Positions 15,907-22,798 of a stretch of 24,491 nucleotides of DNA are shown in pieces. Source of the DNA: Flavobacterium sp. GTDB taxonomy: Bacteria; Bacteroidota; Bacteroidia; Flavobacteriales; Flavobacteriaceae. Where the stretch lies: contig JASLHL010000334.1 of the NCBI GenBank assembly GCA_030152225.1, positions 1 through 24,491 of the forward strand. The letters are read 5' to 3'. The notes below the pieces were generated by a model. The model had not been told where the DNA came from and made no database searches. It saw only the letters and a list, made by a program, of their open reading frames with translations. Position 1 is the first letter of the stretch; each line of letters opens with the position of its first letter. Both the position numbers and the translations under genes were made by a program.

Positions 15907-16322
15907 TAATCTTGAAAAGCACTAAGCGCTAATTCATAACTTTTTAGACCAAATCCCAATATAACACCACGACAAGCCGCTGCTAATTTAGATTCTTTGC
16001 GAAAAGACTCCCGTGCATGTGTATTGGAAATATGAACCTCAATCACTGGCGTTGTAATCGAAGCAATCGCGTCACCCAAGGCAATCGATGTATGCGTATA
16101 CGCACCTGCATTAAAAACAATACCCGCATAGCTGAAACCAACCTCGTGTAATTTGTCAATGAGAATTCCTTCACTATTGGATTGAAAATAAACCAGTTCA
16201 AGCGTTGGGAATTTATCTTTTAATTGCTCAAAAAAGACGTCAAAACTAGTATTACCATAAATAGATGGTTCGCGTTTACCTAGTAAATTTAGGTTTGGAC
16301 CATTGAGAATTAATATTTTCAT
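15906..16322 (-). CDS. aroQ: 3-dehydroquinate dehydratase, type II
   Basis: Catalyses the third step of the shikimate pathway, 3-dehydroquinate to 3-dehydroshikimate, as a dodecamer in the cytoplasm. The protein is 138 residues, normal for type II. Diagnostic residues are present: NGPNLNLLGKREPSIYG (7-23) with Arg17 and the catalytic Tyr22; FNAGAYTHTS (70-79) with Asn71 and His77; EVHISNTHARESFR (95-108) with His97, Ser99, Arg104 and Arg108. It is the first gene of a two-gene minus-strand unit with the DUF5686 gene. It lies divergent from the outer-membrane barrel and xerD. Confidence 0.96.
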   Translation of the reverse strand: MKILILNGPNLNLLGKREPSIYGNTSFDVFFEQLKDKFPTLELVYFQSNSEGILIDKLHEVGFSYAGIVFNAGAYTHTSIALGDAIASITTPVIEVHISNTHARESFRKESKLAAACRGVILGFGLKSYELALSAFQD

Positions 16323-16650
16323 GTATCGAATTTTGTAGTACAGTAGAACAAATATATTTAATATTAAGGTTGTTTAGACAATTGGGGACTAATATTTGAG
16401 CGAATGAAGCAATTAGTTTCCATTCATTTTGAGGCTGTTAAGATTTTTAGAGATTTTGTATTGCATTTTTTATAGGAATTAACTAAATCTTAACGATTAC
16501 TGATAACGTAATAACTGATTGATTTACAATGTCATGTTAAAAAATTAAATATCTAAGGTTTCTTTAATGTTATATTTTTATTAAATAAACGTCATATTGC
16601 GAAGAGATACTGTAATTTCGTCCCAGTTAATAGTAAAAAAATTAATGGAT
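16323..16650. other. Divergent intergenic region, aroQ / outer-membrane barrel
   Basis: These 328 nt carry the aroQ -7 box on the minus strand and, for the plus-strand barrel gene, a one-mismatch box TAATTTCG (16613-16620) about 30 nt before the ATG. The rest is AT-rich. A reading frame open from TTG 16597 extends the barrel gene upstream, but it lacks a signal-peptide start and I reject it. Confidence 0.45.
16349..16356 (-). promoter_or_regulatory. -7 box for the aroQ operon
   Basis: Read on the minus strand the sequence is TATATTTG, an exact TAnnTTTG match, 26 nt before the aroQ ATG. A TTG lies 22 nt further upstream, slightly long for the -33 spacing. Confidence 0.6.
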
Positions 16651-17283
16651 ATGAAAAAATTAGTACTATCGTTAGCAGCTGTTGCTGCATTTGGTTTAAC
16701 AGCTAACGCACAAGAAAAAGAAAAACCAACATTTGGATTCCAAGAAGGTAACTTCATGATCGAAGGAAGCTTTACAATCTCTGATAAAGTGAATAAAGAT
16801 TCAGATTCAGGAAACAAAAACAAAACAACTACATACAAGTTCAATCCAAAAGTAGGATACTTTTTATCAGATAAAGTAGCTATTGGAGCTGCTTTAGGAT
16901 TTGGTAAAAACCAAGAAGATTTCTTTGATGGTGCTACGGCAACAAACCTTTACGCTGGAGTTTATGCACGTTACTACTTCTTAGAATTAGGTAACCGTTT
17001 CAAAACGTTTGCTGAGGTAGGTGTTGGATACGACCAAAAAGAAGTATCTGCAACTAAAAACAAATTGACAGGTATTCAAGCTGGAATTGATTTAGGATTC
17101 AACTACTTCTTAACAGATCAATTAGCAGTTGCTTTCACTTTAGGAAATGTATTCTCTTACGGAAACCACAACCACAAACTTGATGGTAAAAAACAAGGAA
17201 CAATTTCTGAAACAGATGCTAACTTGAATGTTTTCAATAACTTCTTTGATAACGCTACATTCGGATTAGTATACAAATTCTAA
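16651..17283 (+). CDS. Outer-membrane beta-barrel protein (porin-like)
   Basis: This is a 210-residue protein from the ATG at 16651. The in-frame ATG two codons earlier (16645) is a possible alternative, and a TTG start at 16597 would bury the signal peptide. MKKLVLSLAAVAAFGLTANA is a textbook signal peptide cleaved before QE. The mature part shows alternating strands with glycines and aromatics (PKVGYFLSDKVAIGAALGFG, LYAGVYARYYFLE, IQAGIDLGFNYFLTDQLAVA) and ends in a typical barrel C-terminus, TFGLVYKF. It resembles the small eight-stranded barrels of the OmpX/OmpA-like fold common in Bacteroidetes. Codons look like those of a highly expressed gene. It is monocistronic with a strong terminator. 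Confidence 0.85.
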   Translation: MKKLVLSLAAVAAFGLTANAQEKEKPTFGFQEGNFMIEGSFTISDKVNKDSDSGNKNKTTTYKFNPKVGYFLSDKVAIGAALGFGKNQEDFFDGATATNLYAGVYARYYFLELGNRFKTFAEVGVGYDQKEVSATKNKLTGIQAGIDLGFNYFLTDQLAVAFTLGNVFSYGNHNHKLDGKKQGTISETDANLNVFNNFFDNATFGLVYKF

Positions 17284-17313
17284 TCGAAAATCAGTACCTA
17301 ATAACGTATAAGA

Positions 17314-17343
17314 AAGAGCTTCAGTTTTGAAGCTCTTTTTTTT
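17314..17343 (+). terminator. Terminator after the barrel gene
   Basis: A perfect 10-bp stem AAGAGCTTCA / TGAAGCTCTT with a GTTT loop is followed by a long T-run. It stands 30 nt after the stop. Confidence 0.9.
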
Positions 17344-17350
17344 ATCTTTG
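17343..17350 (+). promoter_or_regulatory. -7 box for xerD
   Basis: TATCTTTG is an exact consensus match that begins at the last base of the preceding terminator's T-run and ends 22 nt before the xerD ATG. Terminator and promoter are packed back to back. Confidence 0.6.
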
Positions 17351-17372
17351 AATCAAACGAATAAAGAGAGAA

Positions 17373-18287
17373 ATGATACCTAAAATTTGGCAAAACACCA
17401 TTCAAGCGTATATTCACTACTTGAAATTAGAACGCGGTTTGGCTGAAAATTCCATCGATAGCTATGAATTGGATTTGATGAAGTTTGTCCATTTTTTGGC
17501 TCATAATGAGATTGAGGCGACCCCTCAAACGGTTACGACAGAACTGATCAATGAGTTTGTCTACCAACTTTCGACCGTATTAGCGCCTACCTCACAAGCG
17601 CGTATTATATCTGGACTAAAAAGTTTTTTTACTTTTTTGATTATCGATGGAAAGATTGAAAAATCACCAACAGATTTATTAGAAATTCCCAAATTAGGAC
17701 GAAAATTACCCGAAGTATTAGCTGTCGAAGAGATTGATGCCTTAATTGAAACTTTAGATCTTTCGACCAATGAAGGATATCGAAACAAAGTAATGCTTGA
17801 GCTCCTGTATAGTTGCGGATTACGCGTTAGCGAATTGGTTAATCTTCGCCTAAGTGATTTGTTTTTTGAAGAGGGATTTATACGAGTGATTGGAAAGGGA
17901 AGTAAGCACCGTTTTGTGCCTATTGATCCAGAAACAATGCAGTGGATTACCTTATATAGAAACAGCATACGCAATCATATGCAGGTCAAAAAGGAAGATA
18001 TCGATATTGTATTTTTAAATCGTAGAGGCGCTCGTTTAACACGAGCCATGATCTTTACCATTGTCAAACAAGCAGCCAAAGACGCTAATATTCAAAAAAA
18101 CATTAGTCCGCACAGTTTTCGCCATTCCTTTGCGACCTATTTACTCGAAAATGGAGCCGATATTCGCATGATTCAGTTGATGTTGGGCCATGAGTCTATC
18201 TTAACAACCGAAATTTATACGCATATCAGTCGAGAGAAGTTGAAAAATGTCATGGATACCTATCATCCTAGAAGTAGAGGAGAATAA
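17373..18287 (+). CDS. xerD: Tyrosine recombinase XerD/XerC type
   Basis: This 304-residue site-specific recombinase resolves chromosome dimers at dif during cell division, with FtsK. The N-terminal core-binding domain (about 1-105) contains LKLERGLAENSIDSYELDL. The catalytic domain has the complete set: Arg151 (LLYSCGLRVSEL), Lys175 (GKGSKHR), His247 and Arg250 (ISPHSFRHSFATYL), His273 (MLGHESILTTEIY) and nucleophile Tyr282. The length and lack of extra domains fit housekeeping Xer rather than a phage or transposon integrase, and no mobile-element boundaries lie nearby. XerC and XerD cannot be separated with certainty by eye; single-Xer Bacteroidetes usually annotate it xerD. Confidence 0.9.
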   Translation: MIPKIWQNTIQAYIHYLKLERGLAENSIDSYELDLMKFVHFLAHNEIEATPQTVTTELINEFVYQLSTVLAPTSQARIISGLKSFFTFLIIDGKIEKSPTDLLEIPKLGRKLPEVLAVEEIDALIETLDLSTNEGYRNKVMLELLYSCGLRVSELVNLRLSDLFFEEGFIRVIGKGSKHRFVPIDPETMQWITLYRNSIRNHMQVKKEDIDIVFLNRRGARLTRAMIFTIVKQAAKDANIQKNISPHSFRHSFATYLLENGADIRMIQLMLGHESILTTEIYTHISREKLKNVMDTYHPRSRGE

Positions 18288-18306
18288 GGAGTTGATGAGT
18301 AGATAT

Positions 18307-18341
18307 AAAAAAAAGCGAAAGAAGAATCTTTCGCTTTTTTT
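18307..18341. terminator. Bidirectional terminator between xerD and rny
   Basis: The stem A8-GCGAAAGA / TCTTTCGC-T7 has an AGAA loop and sits between two convergent genes. Its core GCGAAAGA/TCTTTCGC is the same as that of the terminator at 13342-13396. Confidence 0.9.
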
Positions 18342-18356
18342 AGGAGTTGAACTATT

Positions 18357-19919
18357 TTATTTTGCTATGTTAATAGCTCTTGTTTCTCTAATAACTGTAA
18401 TTTTAACTTGACCTGGATACGTCATTTCAGTTTGAATTTTTTGTGAGATATCAAAAGAAAGCGTTGCTGCCATTTCATCGGATACTTTTTCACTTTCAAC
18501 GATTACGCGTAATTCTCTACCAGCCTGAATTGCATAGGAGTTTTTAACCCCTCCAAATTCATTTGCAATTCCTTCTAGGTCTTTTAGACGCTGGATGTAA
18601 GAATCCAATACTTGTCTTCTCGCTCCTGGTCTTGCTCCTGAAATAGCATCACATACTTGAATAATAGGTGCAATTAAAGTTGTCATCTCGATTTCATCGT
18701 GGTGGGCTCCAATGGCATTGCAAACTTCTGGTTTTTCTCCAAATTTCTCTGCCCATTGCATTCCTAAGATCGCGTGTGGTAATTCACTTTCTGTTTCAGG
18801 TACTTTACCAATATCGTGTAACAATCCAGCACGTTTTGCTAATTTTACGTTTAGTCCTAATTCAGCGGCCATTAAACCACATAATTTAGCCACTTCACGG
18901 GAGTGTTGTAATAAGTTTTGACCATAAGATGATCTGTATTTCATACGTCCAACGATTTTGATTAATTCAGGGTGCAAGCCGTGAATTCCCAAATCGATAA
19001 CGGTTCTTTTTCCAATTTCGATGATCTCTTCCTCGATTTGTTTGGTTGTTTTTGCCACAACTTCTTCAATACGAGCAGGGTGAATACGTCCGTCCGTAAC
19101 TAAACGGTGTAGTGATAGACGAGCAATTTCACGTCTTACAGGATCAAAACACGATAGAATGATAGCTTCTGGTGTATCATCTACGATAATTTCAACCCCT
19201 GTAGCAGCTTCAATCGCTCTAATATTGCGTCCTTCACGACCAATAATTCTACCTTTTACATCATCTGATTCAATGTTGAATACTGACACACAGTTTTCTA
19301 CTGCTTCTTCAGTTCCTACACGTTGAATTGTATTGATGATGATCTTTTTCGCTTCTTGTTGAGCCGTTAGCTTTGCTTCTTCAATCGTATCTTGAATATA
19401 CGACATCGCATCCGCTTTCGCCTCTGTTTTTAAACTTTCAATGATTTGGTTCTTTGCCTCTTCAGCAGTTAAACCTGATATAATCTCTAATTGCTCAACC
19501 TGCGTACGGTGCAAGCGATCAACTTCTTCTTGTTTCTTTTCAACGTGCTCTAATTTAGCATCGTAATCTTTGATGATTTTTTCACTTTCTTCCGCTGCTT
19601 TTTTCGCTTTTGAAAGCTCATTTGAAATTTGAGATTCTTTATCTCTTGTTCGCTTTTCAGCCTCCGCCATCTTCTTATCACGCGATAAAATCACTTGCTC
19701 ATGCTCCGCTTTTAGCTCAATAAATTTCTCCTTTGCTTGAAGAATCTTTTCTTTTTTGATTGATTCTCCTTCCGTTTTTGCGTCGCGTATAAGGGTTTTA
19801 GCTTCATTATTAGCATTTTGTAATATAGAAGAAGCATGGTTTTTCTCCAGGTATTTTGCAATGGCAAAACCAATGCTTGCCCCCACTAAAACTCCTACAA
19901 CAATAAATAGTATATCCAT
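18357..19919 (-). CDS. rny: Ribonuclease Y
   Basis: This 520-residue membrane-anchored endoribonuclease starts mRNA decay in bacteria lacking or supplementing RNase E. An N-terminal membrane anchor (residues 3-22) is followed by a long charged coiled coil (about 30-200). A KH RNA-binding domain follows with [15 protein letters not shown] (223-237). The HD phosphohydrolase domain has His339, the His368-Asp369 pair in GLLHDIGK, His406/His407 and Asp424. Length and domain order are normal. It is the last gene of the minus-strand zapB-like/zapA/rny unit and lies 224 nt downstream of zapA; that gap carries a structured element. Confidence 0.96.
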   Translation of the reverse strand: MDILFIVVGVLVGASIGFAIAKYLEKNHASSILQNANNEAKTLIRDAKTEGESIKKEKILQAKEKFIELKAEHEQVILSRDKKMAEAEKRTRDKESQISNELSKAKKAAEESEKIIKDYDAKLEHVEKKQEEVDRLHRTQVEQLEIISGLTAEEAKNQIIESLKTEAKADAMSYIQDTIEEAKLTAQQEAKKIIINTIQRVGTEEAVENCVSVFNIESDDVKGRIIGREGRNIRAIEAATGVEIIVDDTPEAIILSCFDPVRREIARLSLHRLVTDGRIHPARIEEVVAKTTKQIEEEIIEIGKRTVIDLGIHGLHPELIKIVGRMKYRSSYGQNLLQHSREVAKLCGLMAAELGLNVKLAKRAGLLHDIGKVPETESELPHAILGMQWAEKFGEKPEVCNAIGAHHDEIEMTTLIAPIIQVCDAISGARPGARRQVLDSYIQRLKDLEGIANEFGGVKNSYAIQAGRELRVIVESEKVSDEMAATLSFDISQKIQTEMTYPGQVKITVIRETRAINIAK

Positions 19920-19938
19920 ATGTGTTTTATAATTATAT

Positions 19939-20070
19939 AAAAAAAGCCCACATCAGTAGAGTTGCATAAACTCTGATTTAAACAAGTTTTGGGTTAGCTT
20001 GCTGTTCAAGGATCTGCATAAATGCAGCGTGCTTTAGTAGCAATGATTCACCCATTTTAATTTGTTAGTG
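19939..20070 (-). ncRNA. Candidate 6S-like structured RNA between zapA and rny
   Basis: Read on the minus strand the gap folds into one long interrupted rod. AACAAATT (20066-20059) pairs with AACTTGTT (19988-19981), one mismatch. TGGGT (20054-20050) pairs with ACCCA (19994-19990), and TTGCT (20043-20039) with AGCAA (20003-19999). A terminal CTGCA-TTTA-TGCAG hairpin (20027-20014) follows, with unpaired segments of about 10 nt on each side before it. A second hairpin AGAGTT / AACTCT (19974-19958) and a GGGC-T7 tail come downstream. A closing stem, bubble and terminal hairpin is 6S RNA architecture, and in proteobacteria ssrS lies directly downstream of zapA. Flavobacteria have their own 6S family. 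I cannot match conserved 6S bases by eye; a structured rny leader is the alternative. Confidence 0.4.
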
Positions 20071-20143
20071 TTGAGTTTATCAAAACGGTTTACTAATGTG
20101 AGCAGTATTTTTCTTAGTTTTTCCTTTAAATAAGAACGTGTTT

Positions 20144-20443
20144 TTATTTAGAAAGAATACGATCCAAAGCCTCGTCTAATCGAACCAAGCGATCAACGGC
20201 TTTATTGTAATTCTCCGACTTGTCAATTGTCTTTTGTTCCGTCTGTGATGCTAATTGTAACGCACACATCGCCAAAACATCTTGCTTATCTCGTACCGCA
20301 TAGCTCTCTTCAAACTGATTGATCATGATGTCAATTTTCTTTGACGCTGAGCGCAAAGCCTCCTCCTGAGCATAAGTCACCGTTAATGGGTATACTCGAT
20401 CAGCTATCGATATCTTGATTTTTAGTTGTTCATTCTGACTCAT
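20144..20443 (-). CDS. zapA: Cell division protein ZapA
   Basis: This 99-residue ZapA-family protein binds FtsZ and bundles its filaments at the division ring. The N-terminal globular part has the family pattern KIKISIADRVYPLTVTYAQE, with an alpha/beta head (about 5-45). It is followed by a long helix (about 45-99) for coiled-coil tetramer formation, including KQDVLAMCALQLASQ. Length fits the family. It starts 8 nt after the stop of the upstream coiled-coil gene, so the two are cotranscribed. A structured RNA-like gap and rny follow. Confidence 0.92.
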   Translation of the reverse strand: MSQNEQLKIKISIADRVYPLTVTYAQEEALRSASKKIDIMINQFEESYAVRDKQDVLAMCALQLASQTEQKTIDKSENYNKAVDRLVRLDEALDRILSK

Positions 20444-20451
20444 TGCTAGCT

Positions 20452-20742
20452 TTATTTACTGAGTTGAGCGATACAAGTGTCAATCTCTCTTATCAATGAA
20501 TTTATCTTGAGTTTCGTATCTTTTCTTCCTTCGTCACTGCCCAATAGTGAATTGGCTAACTGCAGAGATTCATATTTCTTGTAAATGTCGTCTAATTGCG
20601 TCTCATTTTGTAGAATTTCTTGCTGTGCCTCGACCAAATGTTGTTTGAGGGTATTATTCTCCGCTTCCAACTGATCTAACCTTTGCACAAGTTTTGCAAA
20701 CTTTACTTCCAAAGCATTAATTATGTCCGTTAGTTCACTCAT
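20452..20742 (-). CDS. Small coiled-coil protein, ZapB-like
   Basis: This 96-residue protein consists almost wholly of heptad-like coiled coil (about 5-65), with VQRLDQLEAENNTLKQHLVE as a clear leucine/asparagine heptad run, and a short C-terminal helix. There is no signal peptide or membrane segment. It sits directly upstream of zapA, an arrangement repeated in Bacteroidetes. Size, coiled coil and position suggest a ZapB-like partner that links ZapA to the division ring. Sequence similarity to enteric ZapB is not evident by eye, so this is an inference from context. Confidence 0.75.
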   Translation of the reverse strand: MSELTDIINALEVKFAKLVQRLDQLEAENNTLKQHLVEAQQEILQNETQLDDIYKKYESLQLANSLLGSDEGRKDTKLKINSLIREIDTCIAQLSK

Positions 20743-21088
20743 GTTGCAAAATAAATATTCACTATTCTTTTACAAAGTTACAATTTGTATTTAGATTTTA
20801 AAATATTTTCTGCTAAAAGTTCGCGTGAACTGCTAGGAAATTGATTAATAACTAGGTGATGAAAATATTCTCTGCCTTTTTGTAGAATTATTTACCAATT
20901 CAACCTCTCTTTTTTTTGTCGTTTGTATAAAAAGTAGAGGAAAGTATCGAAGATAGTATTTAGGGAAGTAAAGGAGGAAAAAATAGGTATTTTCCTTGCA
21001 AAAGAGAAAAAACTTCACGGAAAAGGATTTGTGAAAAAGGGTTCGCCATTTTTAGATTATTCTTTATTTTAGCAATAAATTATAAAAA
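20743..21088. other. Divergent intergenic region, division operon / M23 gene
   Basis: These 346 nt hold the -7 box of the division operon near the left end, a hairpin AGTTC-GCGT-GAACT (20818-20831) and a larger imperfect dyad CCTCT...AGAGG (20904-20940). A perfect AAAGGAGG near 20970 has no usable start codon after it. A one-mismatch -7-like TATTTTAG lies about 20 nt before the M23 start. No gene is supported. Confidence 0.45.
20773..20780 (-). promoter_or_regulatory. -7 box for the zapB-like / zapA / rny operon
   Basis: On the minus strand it reads TAACTTTG, an exact TAnnTTTG match, 30 nt before the first ATG. No -33 TTG is evident. Confidence 0.6.
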
Positions 21089-22795
21089 ATGAAAAAGAGT
21101 TTTACTGGAATTTTTGTTTTCTCTGCCCTCGTTGCTTTTGGACAAGCTCCAGCTTTAGAATTTGCCAATCCTTTGAATATACCGATTAATGCTTCGGGGA
21201 ATTTCGGAGAGCTCAGAGGAACCCATTTTCACGCGGGATTAGATATCAAAACCCAACAGCGCATTGGATTACCTGTTTATGCCCCTGCGGACGGCTATGT
21301 ATCGCGTATTAAAGTGTCTACTTGGGGATATGGAAAGGCGTTGTATATCGATCACCCCAATGGGATGACAACGGTTTATGGGCATTTAAGTGCCTATGAA
21401 GGGGCAATTGCTCAGCGCGTCTTCGATACGCATTATAAACAACGCGTTTTCGAAATTGAAATATTCCCTAAGCGAAATGAAATTCCAGTAAAAAAAGGAG
21501 ATATTATTGCCTATACTGGAAATACGGGTGGTTCGGGTGGTCCCCATTTACACTATGAATTCCGAGATACTAAATCGCAAGCCATCGTCAATCCATTGAG
21601 CTGGGGAATGAAAGATATGCTCATCGATACGGAAGCACCTACCGTTACTGCACTCTATGCTTATCCTATTTCTCAAGAGGCTGTGATTAATAAAACGATT
21701 GCCCCTGTCGCTTTAACTTATAAGATGATCAATGGGATTCTCACCGCTGATCCAATTACAGCAAGCGGACAAATTAGTTTTGGAATTGATATGTACGATA
21801 CGGCAAACAATAACAGCAACCGAAACGGCGTTTATAAGGTGGAAACATTTGTCAATGGGAAACCTAGCTTTAGCTATCAGTTTGATACCTTTGCTTTCAG
21901 TGAATCGGGCTTTGTTAATGCAGTAGTCGATTATGGTCGTTCCAAGAGAACAAAGGAAAAAGTACAAAAAATGTTTCTCGAAAAACCATTTCCATTGTCT
22001 GTATTAAAAGTAGATGCTAGTACAAAGGGAATACTCGATGTAAAACCAGGTATGAGCTATACCTATAAAATAGTAGCTTCTGATTATCACGGCAATCAAA
22101 CCACAATTGAAATTCCAGTTACTTACGCGGATGATTTTGTGGCTCGTGTCGAGTCTATGGATGTATCAGAAGGTGATAAGTACGACATCCTTTCAACCAA
22201 AGAGTTTATCATGGAAAAGGATTTTGCAACGCTAACGATTCCTGCGAATACGTTTTATCAAGATTTTAAATTTAATTTTAACGCCAAAGACAAGGTGGTC
22301 ACCTTGCATAAAGACGTAGTTGCGGGCTTTAAAAACATGACGCTGACAGTGGATGTTAGCCATTTTGGATTGACAGATGCCGAATTGGAAAAAGGCTATT
22401 TGGCCCAACGCAATCCCAATGGAAGTAAATCCTATGTCAAAACACATAAAAAAGGAAAGTTGTGGACGATTTACACTAAAAAATTAGGCGAATATACGTA
22501 TGGTATTGACCATACACCACCGAAGATTTATCAACCTAGTTTCAAAGAAGGGGATTGGTTGAGTAACGCAAAAGAAATTTCCTTCCTCGTTCAAGATACA
22601 GAATCCGGGGTGAATACCATAGAAGGAACGATTAACGGGAAGTGGATGCTCTTAGACTACGATTACAAGACAAAAAAAATAGTACATTTATTCAGCGATG
22701 GAGTAGTGAGTTCTGGGCGCAATGATGTTGTGATTAAAGTAACAGACAGCATGGGCAATGAAGCTAGCTTTTCTACGCATTTTTTTAGAAAGTAA
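21089..22795 (+). CDS. M23-family metallopeptidase (peptidoglycan endopeptidase)
   Basis: This 568-residue exported protein has a signal peptide (to about residue 19, AFGQ) and then a LytM/M23 zinc peptidase domain (about 35-170). The metal and catalytic signatures are intact: HFHAGLD (46-52) with His48 and Asp52, YGHL (97-100), and GGPHLHYEF (150-158) with His153 and His155. Such enzymes cut peptidoglycan cross-bridges in the periplasm during growth or division. The remaining ~400 residues are beta-rich, with Ig-like strands and a DHTPPKIYQPSF segment, and resemble nothing I can name. The TonB-dependent receptor starts 3 nt after its stop, so the two form an operon. Confidence 0.9.
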   Translation: MKKSFTGIFVFSALVAFGQAPALEFANPLNIPINASGNFGELRGTHFHAGLDIKTQQRIGLPVYAPADGYVSRIKVSTWGYGKALYIDHPNGMTTVYGHLSAYEGAIAQRVFDTHYKQRVFEIEIFPKRNEIPVKKGDIIAYTGNTGGSGGPHLHYEFRDTKSQAIVNPLSWGMKDMLIDTEAPTVTALYAYPISQEAVINKTIAPVALTYKMINGILTADPITASGQISFGIDMYDTANNNSNRNGVYKVETFVNGKPSFSYQFDTFAFSESGFVNAVVDYGRSKRTKEKVQKMFLEKPFPLSVLKVDASTKGILDVKPGMSYTYKIVASDYHGNQTTIEIPVTYADDFVARVESMDVSEGDKYDILSTKEFIMEKDFATLTIPANTFYQDFKFNFNAKDKVVTLHKDVVAGFKNMTLTVDVSHFGLTDAELEKGYLAQRNPNGSKSYVKTHKKGKLWTIYTKKLGEYTYGIDHTPPKIYQPSFKEGDWLSNAKEISFLVQDTESGVNTIEGTINGKWMLLDYDYKTKKIVHLFSDGVVSSGRNDVVIKVTDSMGNEASFSTHFFRK

Positions 22796-22798
22796 ACT

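Noticed and set aside
16597..16650. Upstream TTG start for the outer-membrane barrel gene
   Set aside because: It would put 18 polar residues before a perfect signal peptide and overlaps the probable promoter.
17373..18287. Tyrosine recombinase as a sign of an integrated element
   Set aside because: It is a standard-length Xer protein among housekeeping genes, with no att-like repeats, tRNA gene or phage genes nearby.
20966..21034. Perfect AAAGGAGG ribosome-binding-like sequence
   Set aside because: Only a 12-codon TTG frame follows. Bacteroidetes rely little on such sites, so no gene is called.
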